From Actinomycetota bacterium (lineage in GTDB: Bacteria > Actinomycetota > Acidimicrobiia > IMCC26256 > JAENVU01): DNA of 58,553 nt. Below the pieces are notes generated by a model, which saw nothing but the letters and a program-made list of their open reading frames with translations, did not search any database and was not told where the DNA came from. This document shows, in pieces, positions 46,218 through 55,520 of this stretch. The stretch covers positions 1 to 58,553 of the forward strand of contig VGBT01000015.1 in NCBI GenBank assembly GCA_016870395.1, in the 5' to 3' direction. Every line of letters starts with the position of its first letter. The first letter of the stretch is position 1. The position numbers and the translations under genes are program-made.

Positions 46218-47822
46218 TCAAGGAGTCGCGACCGACTCCACGCTGGGATCGTCGACGAGGTGCTCCTGACGGCCAAAGCGCAGCCCGAGCAGCGCCACCA
46301 GTGCGGCCACGACCATCGCGATGGCCATCCAGAGGAACACCGACTTCATGGCGAGCGCGAGGTCGTGTTGGGCGGCGGCGAACACCTCGGCCGCCTTCCG
46401 ACCGGCGTCGCGAGCCATCTCCGGGCCGGGGGTGCCGCCGCCGGATTGCGACAGGTGCTGTGCGATCGCGTCGGCCTTCGCCTGGGGAAGGCCGACGGAC
46501 TGCAGCGTGGTGCCCAGATGAGTCCGGGTCTGGTTGACGAACACCGTGCCGAGCAGGGCAAGGCCGATGCTCGACCCGTAGTTCCGGATCGTCTGGGTGA
46601 CCCCCGAGACCTCGCCGTAGGCGACCCGCGCCGCCCGATTGATCGCGTCGGTGTTCGCCGGGCCGACGAGCAGACCCAGGCCGGCGCCGGCGCACACGAT
46701 CCACCAGAACTGGTCGTTGAACGACAGGTCGGGTATCCGGTTCGCCCACTGGAAGAAGCCGATCGCGGCGATTACGCCACCCGCCACGACCGCCGGCTTG
46801 GCACCGTGGCGGTCGAGAACGCGTCCGCCGACCTGCGCGGCCGGGGCGAAGCCGAGGAAGAAGGTCAGGATGTACATGCCGGCCTCCGACGACGAGTCCC
46901 CCAGGCCCACCTGGGCGTAAACGCTCGCGAAGAAGAACACCGGGATGAATGCCATCATCGCGAAGAACAGCACCGCGTTCTCGACCGCGAAAGCGCGGTT
47001 GGCGAAGATCTTCATCTGGATCAACGGTGACGCGGTGCGCAGCTCGACCACCACGAACACCACGAGCAAGGCGGTGCCCACCCCGATGCACCCCCAGGTG
47101 GCGGCGCTGTTCCACCCCCAGTGGCTCGACTCCTCCAGGCCGAGGACGCTCAAGCCCATCCCGGAGGCGATGAGCACGAGGCCGCGCCAGTCGATGCGCG
47201 CGGGGCGCGGTGTGTCCTGGATGTGGGCCCGGTGGATGAGCACGAGTGCGACGATCGCTACCGGGATGTTGACCCAAAAGATCGCGCGCCAGGTCCACTC
47301 CGAGAGGTACCCACCCGCGATCGGGCCGACGGCTGTGAGGCCCCCCGTGATCGCGAAGAACACGGCGAGGGCGCGGCCCCGCGCCCGGAGCTCGAAGGTA
47401 CCCACCACGATCGCGAGCGCGGCCGGGAGCATCAGCGCCGCGCCGAAACCCTGCACCGCCCGGAACGCGATGAACCACAGCTCGGCGAGGGCACCGGTGG
47501 GCACCGCCCCGTTCGCCGCCGACGCGCCGGCGAACACGACGACGCCGATGACCACGAGCCTGCGATGCCCGACGATGTCGGCGAGTCGGCCACCGAAGGC
47601 GAAGAACGCGGCGAGGGAGAGCATGTACGCGTTCACGATCCACTGAAGGCCGGACTGCGAGAGGTGCAGCTCCCTCTGGATCTCGGGGATCGCGATCGAC
47701 ACGATCGTCATGTCGATGAACGTCATCCCCACCGCGAAGATCATCGCCACGAGCACGAGCTTGCGGTTGGCGCCCGCGGGCGAGGTCTCCCCCACGGTGG
47801 GCTTGGCTGGGACGAACGCCAC
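46218..47822 (-). CDS. MFS multidrug exporter (DHA2, 14 TMS, EmrB/QacA-like)
   Basis: A 534-residue transporter with 14 predicted helices. MTFIDMTIVSIAIPEIQREL and LQWIVNAYMLSLAAFFAFGG (motif D1/A region, GGRLADIVGHRR) are typical, as is the motif C GPIAGGYLSEWTWRAIFWVN. It would export hydrophobic compounds with proton entry. GTG start with AAGGGAGC upstream. It ends 3 bases from the convergent VOC gene. A weakly basic C-terminal tail follows the last helix. Confidence 0.93.
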   Translation of the reverse strand: MAFVPAKPTVGETSPAGANRKLVLVAMIFAVGMTFIDMTIVSIAIPEIQRELHLSQSGLQWIVNAYMLSLAAFFAFGGRLADIVGHRRLVVIGVVVFAGASAANGAVPTGALAELWFIAFRAVQGFGAALMLPAALAIVVGTFELRARGRALAVFFAITGGLTAVGPIAGGYLSEWTWRAIFWVNIPVAIVALVLIHRAHIQDTPRPARIDWRGLVLIASGMGLSVLGLEESSHWGWNSAATWGCIGVGTALLVVFVVVELRTASPLIQMKIFANRAFAVENAVLFFAMMAFIPVFFFASVYAQVGLGDSSSEAGMYILTFFLGFAPAAQVGGRVLDRHGAKPAVVAGGVIAAIGFFQWANRIPDLSFNDQFWWIVCAGAGLGLLVGPANTDAINRAARVAYGEVSGVTQTIRNYGSSIGLALLGTVFVNQTRTHLGTTLQSVGLPQAKADAIAQHLSQSGGGTPGPEMARDAGRKAAEVFAAAQHDLALAMKSVFLWMAIAMVVAALVALLGLRFGRQEHLVDDPSVESVATP

Positions 47823-47972
47823 GTCTGCTCCCTTGCCGACAGGCGCGGAAGCGCCTTTGCGCGAGTACGCCTTCTCGACCCGACACCGGGTGCGCTTGAG
47901 ACCCGTTTCTCGGGCGGGCTCCGGGACCGCAAATGCCTCGCTTTGGGGCCGATCGGACTCGGCCGGCCCCGG

Positions 47973-47978
47973 TAGCCT
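47973..47978 (+). promoter_or_regulatory. Leaderless -10 box of the GatB/YqeY gene
   Basis: TAGCCT ends 6 bases before the ATG at 47985. Confidence 0.5.
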
Positions 47979-47984
47979 TCGCCC

Positions 47985-48446
47985 ATGTCGCTCAAGGACC
48001 GCCTCCAGCAGGACCTGACCGACGCGATGAAGGCGCGCGACGACCTCGTGGTCGCGACATTGCGGATGGCGCTCGCCGCGGTCACCAAGGCCGAGGTCGC
48101 GGGCAAGGAGCAGATCTCGCTCTCCGACGACCAGGTGATCGACGTGCTGGGTTCCGAGGCAAAGCGGCGCGCGGATGCCGCCGCGCTCTACGAGGATGGG
48201 GGTCGGCCCGAGCGGGCCGACCAGGAGCGGGCCGAGGCCGCGGTGCTCGCGCGCTACCTGCCGGCGGCGATAGGCGACGACGAACTCGCGGCGATCGTTG
48301 CCGAGGAGGTCGCTCGGGCAGCCGACGCGGGCACGAGCGGCCCGAAGGCGATGGGCACCGTCATCAAGGCGGTGCGCGCCAGAGCCGGAACGACGGCCGA
48401 CGGCGGTCGGGTCGCCGCCGCGGTCAAGGCCGCACTCGGGGCCTGA
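47985..48446 (+). CDS. GatB/YqeY domain protein
   Basis: A 153-residue helical protein with the YqeY/GatB tail-domain features: LKDRLQQDLTDAMKARDDLV, ATLRMALAAVTKAEV, RADAAALYEDGGRPERADQE and GPKAMGTVIKAVRA. In Asp-tRNA/Glu-tRNA amidotransferase the domain binds tRNA; the stand-alone protein's role is not settled. Leaderless promoter; convergent with HU. Confidence 0.92.
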   Translation: MSLKDRLQQDLTDAMKARDDLVVATLRMALAAVTKAEVAGKEQISLSDDQVIDVLGSEAKRRADAAALYEDGGRPERADQERAEAAVLARYLPAAIGDDELAAIVAEEVARAADAGTSGPKAMGTVIKAVRARAGTTADGGRVAAAVKAALGA

Positions 48447-48485
48447 CCGCGACGCCCGACCCGCACCACCCGGGCCGACACCTCA

Positions 48486-48959
48486 CTAGCGCCGAGTGGT
48501 CCTCTTGCCCGGAGCCTTCTTCGCGGTCGTCTTCTTGGCCGGAGCCTTCTTCGCGGTCGTCTTCTTGGCCGGAGCCTTCTTCGCGGGGGCCTTCTTGGCC
48601 GGAGCCTTCTTCGCGGTCGCCTTCTTGGCCGGAGCCTTCTTCGCGGTCGCCTTCTTGGCCGGAGCCTTCTTCGCGGGGGTCCTGCCCGTGAGCACCGCGT
48701 CCTTGAACGCCTTCAGCGGGGTGATGCGCGCCTTGCGCGACGCCTTGATCTTGATCGCCTCACCGGTCGCAGGGTTCCGACCCATGCGCGCCGGGCGGTC
48801 AACCCGCGCGAACTTGGCGAAGCCCGACAGGGCGACGGTCTCGCCCTTGGCGACGGTCTCGGTGATCAGCTCGGTCACGTGGGTGAGGATCTCGTCCGCC
48901 TCGCGGCGGGTGACCTCGAGGCGCTCCATGAGCGCGTTGACGAAATCGCGACGATTCAT
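48486..48959 (-). CDS. hup: HU DNA-binding protein with long Lys/Ala tail
   Basis: A 157-residue nucleoid protein. Residues 1-92 are a full HU domain ([42 protein letters not shown]). The tail (about 95-157) is made of [10 protein letters not shown] repeats, like mycobacterial HupB and Streptomyces HupS, and would bind DNA non-specifically. GAAGGAAG ribosome site 6 bases upstream. The thioesterase frame upstream ends 1 base before its start. Confidence 0.95.
   Translation of the reverse strand: MNRRDFVNALMERLEVTRREADEILTHVTELITETVAKGETVALSGFAKFARVDRPARMGRNPATGEAIKIKASRKARITPLKAFKDAVLTGRTPAKKAPAKKATAKKAPAKKATAKKAPAKKAPAKKAPAKKTTAKKAPAKKTTAKKAPGKRTTRR
48511..48660. repeat. Five 30-bp tandem units encoding the HU tail
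   Basis: Units beginning GGAGCCTTCTTCGCGG recur every 30 bases from 48511 to 48660. They encode ten-residue AK-rich repeats. The number of units is expected to vary between strains. Confidence 0.85.
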
Positions 48960-49672
48960 TCAGCACTTCCTTCGGGTTGAACAGGGAGGGCGGACACAGG
49001 ATGCCACCCCCGGACCTGAGCGCGACGGATCGGGGTCTCGCCGGACCGCCTCCGCCAGCGCGCGGTCCGCCGGGCCGTGAGCCGCGCCCACTTTTCCTCC
49101 GCTCGGGTCGGGCGCGCCCGCGAACACCGAAGGGGCGGCGGTGATGTAGATCGCCCGACACCTGGCCACGACGGTGCCCGCCGCCGTCGTCTCTGCCGTG
49201 GTGAGGAGCTTGCGGTGCTCGCGCGACTCCAGCCGGGCCCGCAGCACGAGCGCCCGGTCGACGGGTACCGGTGCGACGAAGCGGACGGTCAGCTCCCCGG
49301 TGAACGCCGGCTCCCGCAGGCGGCCGACGACGAAGCCCGTGACGTCGTCGAACGCCGCGGCCACGATTCCGCCGTGGGCCCGCCCCGGGGCGCCTTCGAA
49401 GGCGCGGCGCAAATCAGGTCGGCCAAGACCTCATCGCCCTCGAACCGGACCTCGATGTCGAAACTCGTCGGGTTCGCGCTGGCACGCTCACGGGCCGCGC
49501 GCATGAGCGCGAGACGATCGCGTCGCGGTCCTTCCCGCAGGAGGGCGGCCTGCTCGGGCGCGAGCGCGGCCAGGGCGTGGAGACCGTCCGCGTCGCGCTT
49601 GTGGGCCACGAACGCGTGGTTGAGGTCGCGTAGCGCTCCCGCGGCGGTGTGTCAGTCGTCGAAGTTTGTCAT
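48960..49672 (-). pseudogene. PaaI-type hotdog thioesterase, nonsense and frameshift
   Basis: From ATG at 49672 the frame reads MTNFDD, then TGA (49652-49654), then HTAAGALRDLNHAFVAHKRD and NPTSFDIEVRFEGDEVLADL. Near 49410 homology moves to another frame: AFEGAPGRAHGGIVAAAFDD, the hotdog catalytic helix, then GELTVRFVAPVPVDRALVL and TTAAGTVVARCRAIYITA. The C-terminus runs on about 50 residues of unrelated sequence to the HU start. One nonsense codon (probably Trp TGG or Cys originally) and one frameshift. Would hydrolyse acyl-CoA if intact. Confidence 0.75.
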
Positions 49673-49706
49673 CGCGTGAGCCTATGGACCTTCCCGGCCG
49701 CGACAA

Positions 49707-50267
49707 TCAGGCGGCCTGGGCGTCCCTCATCTCGACGACGAACCACAGCGTCTCGCCCGGCGCGATGTCGGAACCGGCGCCCTCGTCGCGGTAGGCGAGC
49801 TCGGGCGGGATGCCGAGCAGGCGGGCGCCGCCGACCTTCATCCCCACCAGTCCCTGCTGCCAGCCGGGGATCACACCGTTCAGCGGAAACGTCGGGGGCT
49901 CGCCGCGCTCGTAGGAGTTGTCGAACACCTTCCCGCTCGAGCACGCGACGCCGATGTAGTCGACCGTGACGGTGGACGTCGCCTCGACGACCGCGCCCGT
50001 GCCCTGAGTGAGGTCCTCCACGACGAGCTCCTCGGGCGGTGCACCCGTCTCGACCGGGACCTCGGGCGCTCCCTGGGGCAGGGGGCCGGCGACCGCCACG
50101 CAGTCCTTGCCGGTCACCGATCCGGCGACAGGGCCGCTGACCCCGCTCGTCGACGTCGAGGCCGCTCCGTCGTCCGGGCCGTTCCCGTCGTCGCCGCACG
50201 CCCCGAGGGCCACGAGACCGAGCACGAAGAGGGGGATCAGCACGAGGAATCTCCTCGAGGTGGTCAC
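49707..50267 (-). CDS. FKBP-type peptidyl-prolyl isomerase lipoprotein, copy 2
   Basis: A 186-residue protein: lipobox LGAC (Cys24) after a hydrophobic signal, Gly/Ser/Thr linker, then a full FKBP domain (VTVDYIGVACSSGKVFDNSY, FPLNGVIPGWQQGLVGMKVG, LLGIPPELAYRDEGAGSDI, GETLWFVVEM). Probably membrane-anchored on the outer face, folding exported proteins at Xaa-Pro bonds. GTG start coupled by GTGA overlap to the upstream FKBP gene. Confidence 0.92.
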   Translation of the reverse strand: MTTSRRFLVLIPLFVLGLVALGACGDDGNGPDDGAASTSTSGVSGPVAGSVTGKDCVAVAGPLPQGAPEVPVETGAPPEELVVEDLTQGTGAVVEATSTVTVDYIGVACSSGKVFDNSYERGEPPTFPLNGVIPGWQQGLVGMKVGGARLLGIPPELAYRDEGAGSDIAPGETLWFVVEMRDAQAA

Positions 50268-50767
50268 GGGTTCTGCACCTCCATCAGGTCGACGACGAAC
50301 CAGAGCGTCTCGCCGGGAGCGATGTCGGGTTCGAGGCCCTTGTCGCCGTATGCCAGCCGGGGTGGGACCGAGAGCAGGCGACGACCACCGACCCTCATCC
50401 CCTCCAGGCCCTCCCTCCAGCCGGGGATCACACCGTTCATCTGGTACGTCGCGGGCTCCGAGCGCACGTACGAGGTCGCGAACACCTTCCCGGTGCTGCA
50501 CGCCACGCCGATGTACTCGACCGTGACGGTCGATTCGGGCCCCACGCTCGCACCGTCGCCTGGAGCGATGTCTCGGTACATCAGGATGTCGAGAGGCCTG
50601 CCCTTGCGGATGTCGATCGAAGGGGCCTGCTTCGGCAGGCCCTTGGCCTTCACGCAGGGCTGGCCGGAAGCCGACTCGTTGCCCGAGTCGCCGCCACACG
50701 CGGCCAGGCCCACCAGGGCCGCCGTACCCACCAACGCGCCCAGCGTCCACCGTCTCGCCGTCTTCAC
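50264..50767 (-). CDS. FKBP-type peptidyl-prolyl isomerase lipoprotein, copy 1
   Basis: A 167-residue protein with lipobox LAAC (Cys24), a short linker and an FKBP domain (VTVEYIGVACSTGKVFATSY, MNGVIPGWREGLEGMRVGG, LLSVPPRLAYGDKGLEPDI, GETLWFVVDL). Clearly a paralogue of the next gene (about half identical by eye); the pair is a tandem duplication. It replaces some binding-pocket aromatics, so the two may have different clients. GTG start. Confidence 0.92.
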   Translation of the reverse strand: MKTARRWTLGALVGTAALVGLAACGGDSGNESASGQPCVKAKGLPKQAPSIDIRKGRPLDILMYRDIAPGDGASVGPESTVTVEYIGVACSTGKVFATSYVRSEPATYQMNGVIPGWREGLEGMRVGGRRLLSVPPRLAYGDKGLEPDIAPGETLWFVVDLMEVQNP

Positions 50768-50828
50768 GGAGCGGGACCGTACTCGACGTCCTTGCGCATC
50801 CCCGGTCGCCTTGGCCAGACTGGGGAGA

Positions 50829-51377
50829 ATGTCGTTCTCCAACGCTCCGGAGCGCGCCGCCGGCCTCGTCGACGCGGCGCGGGCGCTCGCCGAGGCGTCA
50901 GGCGACGCGGCGTTCACCGTGGCCGAGGTCGCCGAGCGCGCCGGGTGCAGCCTCAAGGGCTTCTACGCCTGCTTCGCGTCGAAGGACGACCTCCTCGTCG
51001 CCCTGCTGGCGGCGGAGAGCGCGCTGGGCGCGCAGATCCTCGGGCCGGCCATAGAGGCGGCGCCCGACCGACTGCAGGGCTTCGTCACCGGCATCTTCGA
51101 CATGGCGTCGCTCCCGTGGGCCCGCGGCTACGCGCGGGTCCTTGTGCAGGAGCACCGCCGGCTCGCCGAGGCGCGCACCGGCGAGCTTGACGCGGCGCTT
51201 GCGCCGCTCGTCGACATGCTCACCGAGATCGTGGGCGACGCGCGCGACGCTCGCACCGTCTTCGGCCTCATCCTGTCGGGCCTCCACGACGTCGCACTCG
51301 GTCGTACCGACGCCGGCGACGCGGTTGAGTACCTGTGCCGATTCTGTGCCGGCGCGCTCTCGGGGGTGAGGCAGTGA
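50829..51377 (+). CDS. TetR-family transcriptional regulator
   Basis: A 182-residue repressor. The N-terminal helix-turn-helix is FTVAEVAERAGCSLKGFYAC followed by FASKDDLL (about 28-56); the C-terminal domain is helical and diverse. First gene of a five-gene run with 1-4 base overlaps, so it most likely controls that operon. Palindromic operators are not obvious in the 61 bases before it, but a CAGACT box ends 7 bases before the ATG, which suggests a leaderless message. Confidence 0.92.
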   Translation: MSFSNAPERAAGLVDAARALAEASGDAAFTVAEVAERAGCSLKGFYACFASKDDLLVALLAAESALGAQILGPAIEAAPDRLQGFVTGIFDMASLPWARGYARVLVQEHRRLAEARTGELDAALAPLVDMLTEIVGDARDARTVFGLILSGLHDVALGRTDAGDAVEYLCRFCAGALSGVRQ

Positions 51378-52591
51378 GATCGAGGACCACGTTGCTGCCC
51401 GACCCGGCGCCGGCGGCGCGCGACTACACGCTCATCTCCGTCGACGACCACCTGATCGAGCCGCGCGACCTGTTCGAGGGACGCGTGCCCGCAGCGCTCG
51501 CCGACCGCGCTCCGAGGATCGTGGAGGACGAGCACGGAAACGAGATGTGGGTCTACGAGGGCAACCCGTACCCACAGGTCGGCCTCAACGCGGTGTCGGG
51601 TCGCCCGAAGGACGAGTGGAGCATGGAGCCCGCCCGCTTCGACGAGATGCGTCGAGGCTGCTGGGACGCGGACGCGCGCGTCGCCGACATGGACCTCGAC
51701 GGCGTGTACGCGTCGCTGTGCTTCCCGTCGCTGATCGCCGGCTTCGCCGGCACCGTGTTCTCGCGCAGCGAGGACCCCGAGCTCGGTCTCGCGTGCCTGC
51801 GCGCGTGGAACGACTGGATGCACGAGGAGTGGGCCGGTCGGCACCCCGACCGGCTGATAGCGAACCAGCTCGCGTGGCTGTGCGACCCGGAGATCGCCGC
51901 GACCGACGTGCGCGCCAACGCAGCGCGTGGCTTCAAGGCGTTGAGCTTTCCCGAGAACCCGGTCGACCTGAAGCTGCCGTCGGTGCACACCGACCACTGG
52001 GACCCGCTGTTGCGCGCGTGCGAGGAGACGGGCACGGTCGTCTGCCTCCACAACGCGTCGAGCAGCTGGACCGCGGCCCGCTCGCCGGGGGCACCGCTCG
52101 AGCTGTACACCACGCTGTTCCCCGTGAACGCGCTCGTCGCCGCGGCCGACTGGCTGTGGGCCGGCGTCCCGACCCGCTTCCCGAAGCTCCAGGTCGCCTT
52201 CTCGGAGGGCGGCATCGCCTGGGTGCCGCTGCTGATCGACCGCATCGAGTACGTACTCGACCACTCGGCGACCGGCCTGTCGGCCTGGAAGGACCCGCAC
52301 CGCTCACCCACCGAGGCACTGCACGAGAGCTTCTGGTTCTGCACCATCGACATCAACTCCACGATGGCGCTGCGCGACCACATCGGCGTCGACCACATCA
52401 TGTTGGAGGTCGACTACCCCCACGCCGACTCGACGTGGCCGGAATCCCAGGCCCGCGCGCGACGAGGCCTCGCGGGGATGACCGACACCGAGGTGCGCGC
52501 GATCACCTGGGCGAACGCGGCACGCCTGTTCCGCCATCCGGTACCGGATGCATTGCAGGTGCCGGCTTGCTCGACCGGCGAGGGGGGCTGA
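51374..52591 (+). CDS. ACMSD-type amidohydrolase (PF04909), copy 2
   Basis: A 405-residue protein: YTLISVDDHLIEPRDLFEGR (D-x-H metal motif), VCLHNASSSW (His), VAFSEGGIAWVPLLIDRIEY and MLEVDYPHADSTWPES (Asp). It is a more distant relative of the copies at 35444-36649 and 56860-58065. GTG start overlapping the tetR TGA as GTGA. Within the operon it may open or decarboxylate a product of the P450. Confidence 0.9.
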   Translation: MRSRTTLLPDPAPAARDYTLISVDDHLIEPRDLFEGRVPAALADRAPRIVEDEHGNEMWVYEGNPYPQVGLNAVSGRPKDEWSMEPARFDEMRRGCWDADARVADMDLDGVYASLCFPSLIAGFAGTVFSRSEDPELGLACLRAWNDWMHEEWAGRHPDRLIANQLAWLCDPEIAATDVRANAARGFKALSFPENPVDLKLPSVHTDHWDPLLRACEETGTVVCLHNASSSWTAARSPGAPLELYTTLFPVNALVAAADWLWAGVPTRFPKLQVAFSEGGIAWVPLLIDRIEYVLDHSATGLSAWKDPHRSPTEALHESFWFCTIDINSTMALRDHIGVDHIMLEVDYPHADSTWPESQARARRGLAGMTDTEVRAITWANAARLFRHPVPDALQVPACSTGEGG

Positions 52592-54321
52592 TGGACCTCG
52601 TGCTGCGCGGGGGAAACGTCGTCGACGGCACCGGCGCACCGGCACGCCGTGCCGACGTAGGGATCGAAAATGGGCGCGTCGTCGCGGTCGAGGCTGCGCT
52701 CGATGCCACGGGCACCCGGGAGGTCGACGTCGAAGGGCTCGTGGTCGCACCGGGGTTCGTCGACCTGCACACCCACTACGACGCGCAGCTCCTCTGGGAC
52801 CCGACCGCGAGCCCGTCGTCCCAGCACGGGGTCACCACCGTGATGGGAGGCAACTGCGGGTTCACCCTCGCGCCGGCCGGCCCCGAGCACACCGACTACC
52901 TGGCCCGCCTCATGGCCCGCGTCGAAGGCATCCCGCTCCCCGCGCTGGAGCAAGGCGTTCCGTGGGACTGGCGCACCTTCGCCGAGTACCTCGACCGCGT
53001 CGAACGGGGCGGCACCAGCGTGAACGCGGGGTTTCTCGCCGGCCACTCCGCGCTCCGGCGCGCGGTCATGGGAACGTCCGCGACCGTGGACGAGGCCGAC
53101 CCGGCGCAGGTGGACCGGATGGTCGCGCTGCTCCACGACGCGCTCAGCGCCGGCGCGCTCGGGTTCTCGACCAGTCAGGCCCCGACCCACAACGACGGCG
53201 ACGGCAGCCCCGTGCCGTCGCGCTTCGCGTCGCGTGCCGAGCTGCTCGCGCTCGCGGCCGCCGTGGGCGAGCACCCGGGGACCCAGCTCGAGTGCATCAT
53301 CCCGGGCTGTCTCAACGGGTTCAGCGACGACGAGGTCGACCTGATGGGCGACCTGTCGCTGACCGCAGACCGTCCGCTCAACTGGAACGTGCTCGGGGTG
53401 AGCGCGCTCGGGAACCACGAGCACCAGCTTGCGGCATCCACCCGTGCGGCCGAGCGCGGCGCGCGCGTCGTCGCGCTGACGATTCCGCAGGGCATGAGCA
53501 TCCGCCTCTCGTTCCTCACCGGCTTCGTGCTCGACGGCCTGCCGGGCTGGCACGAGGTGCTCGCGCTGCCGGTCCCCGAACGACTCCGGGCGCTCGCCGA
53601 CCCCGACGTGCGCGCGCGGCTCGACGCGGGCGCGCACTCCGAAGCCGCGGGCGTGCTGGCCAACTTGGCCCGATGGGAGCGCTTCGAGATCGTCGAGACC
53701 TTCAGCCCAAAGACCGCGTCGTGCGAAGGCCGCTCGGTGGGTGACCTCGCGCGTGAGCAGGGCACGTCGCCGTTCGACACGCTGCTCGACGTGGTCGTGT
53801 CCGACGGGCTGCGCACCGGACTGCGCCCCGAGATGCCCGCCGAGGACGACGCGACGTGGCAGGCCCGCGCCTCGGTGTGGAAGGACTCCCGTGCGATCGT
53901 CGGTGCCTCGGACGCCGGGGCCCATCTCGACATGTTCTGCATGGCCGGGTACTCGACATTCCTGATCGGTCCCGCGGTGCGGGACCTCGGCCTGCTCCGC
54001 CTCGAGGAGTCCGTGCGCCTGCTGTCCGACGCGCCCGCACGCCTCTACGGCCTCGACGGCCGCGGCCGGGTCGAGCCCGGCGCGCACGCCGACCTCGTGT
54101 GCTTCGACCCGGCCACCGTCGGCCCCGGGCGGGAGCACACCGTCGACGACCTGCCCGGAGGGGCGAGCCGCATCGTCGTCGACGCCGAGGGCATGCCTCA
54201 CGTCTTCGTAGGCGGCACCCAGATCGTCCGCGACGGCGCGTGCACCGGGGCAACGCCCGGAACGGTGCTGCGCTCCGGACGCGACACGTCGACCGTCAAT
54301 GCGACAGGAGAACCCCGATGA
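52591..54321 (+). CDS. N-acyl-D-amino-acid deacylase-like amidohydrolase
   Basis: A 576-residue member of the D-aminoacylase group: DLVLRGGNVVDGTGAPARRA, VVAPGFVDLHTHYDAQLLWD (metal His pair), MGGNCGFTLAPAG, ECIIPGCLNGF, ASDAGAHLDMFCMAGY (catalytic Asp) and PGAHADLVCFDP near the end. Hydrolyses an N-acyl or amide bond. Its ATG overlaps the previous stop by one base, and its TGA overlaps the P450 ATG as ATGA. Confidence 0.92.
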   Translation: MDLVLRGGNVVDGTGAPARRADVGIENGRVVAVEAALDATGTREVDVEGLVVAPGFVDLHTHYDAQLLWDPTASPSSQHGVTTVMGGNCGFTLAPAGPEHTDYLARLMARVEGIPLPALEQGVPWDWRTFAEYLDRVERGGTSVNAGFLAGHSALRRAVMGTSATVDEADPAQVDRMVALLHDALSAGALGFSTSQAPTHNDGDGSPVPSRFASRAELLALAAAVGEHPGTQLECIIPGCLNGFSDDEVDLMGDLSLTADRPLNWNVLGVSALGNHEHQLAASTRAAERGARVVALTIPQGMSIRLSFLTGFVLDGLPGWHEVLALPVPERLRALADPDVRARLDAGAHSEAAGVLANLARWERFEIVETFSPKTASCEGRSVGDLAREQGTSPFDTLLDVVVSDGLRTGLRPEMPAEDDATWQARASVWKDSRAIVGASDAGAHLDMFCMAGYSTFLIGPAVRDLGLLRLEESVRLLSDAPARLYGLDGRGRVEPGAHADLVCFDPATVGPGREHTVDDLPGGASRIVVDAEGMPHVFVGGTQIVRDGACTGATPGTVLRSGRDTSTVNATGEPR

Positions 54322-55520
54322 CCGACGTCGACCCGCTCACGCTGCTGTTCGACCCGCTCACCGCGACCAACCCGCACACCGCCTACGCGCAGATGCGCGA
54401 CAATTGCCCGGTTGCACGCGCGCCCGGGTTCGCCGGTGGCAGCGCGGTGTACGTGACCCGCTACGACGACGTGCTTTGGGCACTACGTCACCCCGAGGTC
54501 TTCTCGTCGAGCGCCGAGGCGATCGCGCTCGGCCAGGAGGCGCCCCTGATCCCCCTGCAGGTGGACCCACCCGAGCATGCGAAGTACCGGCGCCTGCTCG
54601 ACCCCGAGTTCTCGCCCAAGCGAATGGAAGAGCTCGAGCCCGACGTGCGCGCCCTGACCAATGCGATCATCGACCGGTTCGCCGACCGGGGTGGCTGCGA
54701 CTTCCACGAGGACTTCGCCACGCCGTACCCGTCGACGATCTTCCTGCGTCTGATGGGACTCCCTCAGGACGACCTGGAGCAGTTCCTCCAGTGGCGCGAC
54801 AACACGATCCGGCCCGACGTTGACCCCGGCGACGTGGAAGGGGCGACCCGGATCCGCGAAGAGGCGGGCCACGCGATCACCGCCTACTTCGAAGCCGCGG
54901 TCGACCGCGCGCGGAGCCAGCCCGAGACGCCCGACCTGCTCTCCCGGCTGGTTTACGGCGAGATGGAGGGCCGGCCGCTCACCCGCGACGAGCTGCTCGG
55001 CACGTGCCACCTGATGCTGCTCGGCGGGCTCGACACCGTGACCGCGACGCTCGACTGCATGATCGCCTACCTCGCCGCGCACCCCGACCGGCGCGCTGCG
55101 CTCGCGGCGGACCCCGAGCTCGCGGCGAGCGCGATCGAGGAGCTGTTGCGCTCAGAGACGCCGGTGATGGCCGTGCCACGGATCATCAAGGCCGACCACG
55201 AGATGCGCGGCACCAAGATCGAGGCCGGCGACCACGCCGTGTTGGTGCTCGGCGCCGCCAACACCGACGGCGACGAGTTCGCCGACGCGGAGTCGGTGGT
55301 GCTCGAGCGCGAGACCAACCGGCACCTCGCCTTCGGCGGCGGGCCGCACCGCTGCCTCGGCTCGCACCTCGCCCGACTCGAGCTGCGCGTCGCACTCGAG
55401 GAGTTCCACCGGCGCATCCCCGACTACCACATCCCCGCGGGGACCGAGCTGGCCTACTCGCCCGGCATCCGCCAGGCCGACCACATCCCGCTGGTATTCG
55501 GGCCGGACCCCACGGCTTGA
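54318..55520 (+). CDS. Cytochrome P450
   Basis: A 400-residue soluble bacterial P450. Heme Cys346 in FGGGPHRCLGSHLARLEL, I-helix GGLDTVTAT (the acidic/Thr pair is D-T), ExxR in EELLR, and the C-terminal ER-like helix. No N-terminal anchor. Needs a ferredoxin and reductase that are not in this window. AGGAG ribosome site 6 bases upstream. Likely hydroxylates or cleaves the operon's substrate. Confidence 0.95.
   Translation: MTDVDPLTLLFDPLTATNPHTAYAQMRDNCPVARAPGFAGGSAVYVTRYDDVLWALRHPEVFSSSAEAIALGQEAPLIPLQVDPPEHAKYRRLLDPEFSPKRMEELEPDVRALTNAIIDRFADRGGCDFHEDFATPYPSTIFLRLMGLPQDDLEQFLQWRDNTIRPDVDPGDVEGATRIREEAGHAITAYFEAAVDRARSQPETPDLLSRLVYGEMEGRPLTRDELLGTCHLMLLGGLDTVTATLDCMIAYLAAHPDRRAALAADPELAASAIEELLRSETPVMAVPRIIKADHEMRGTKIEAGDHAVLVLGAANTDGDEFADAESVVLERETNRHLAFGGGPHRCLGSHLARLELRVALEEFHRRIPDYHIPAGTELAYSPGIRQADHIPLVFGPDPTA

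Noticed and set aside
48511-48660. Mobile repeat or satellite in the HU region
   Set aside because: It is the coding repeat of the HU Lys/Ala tail.
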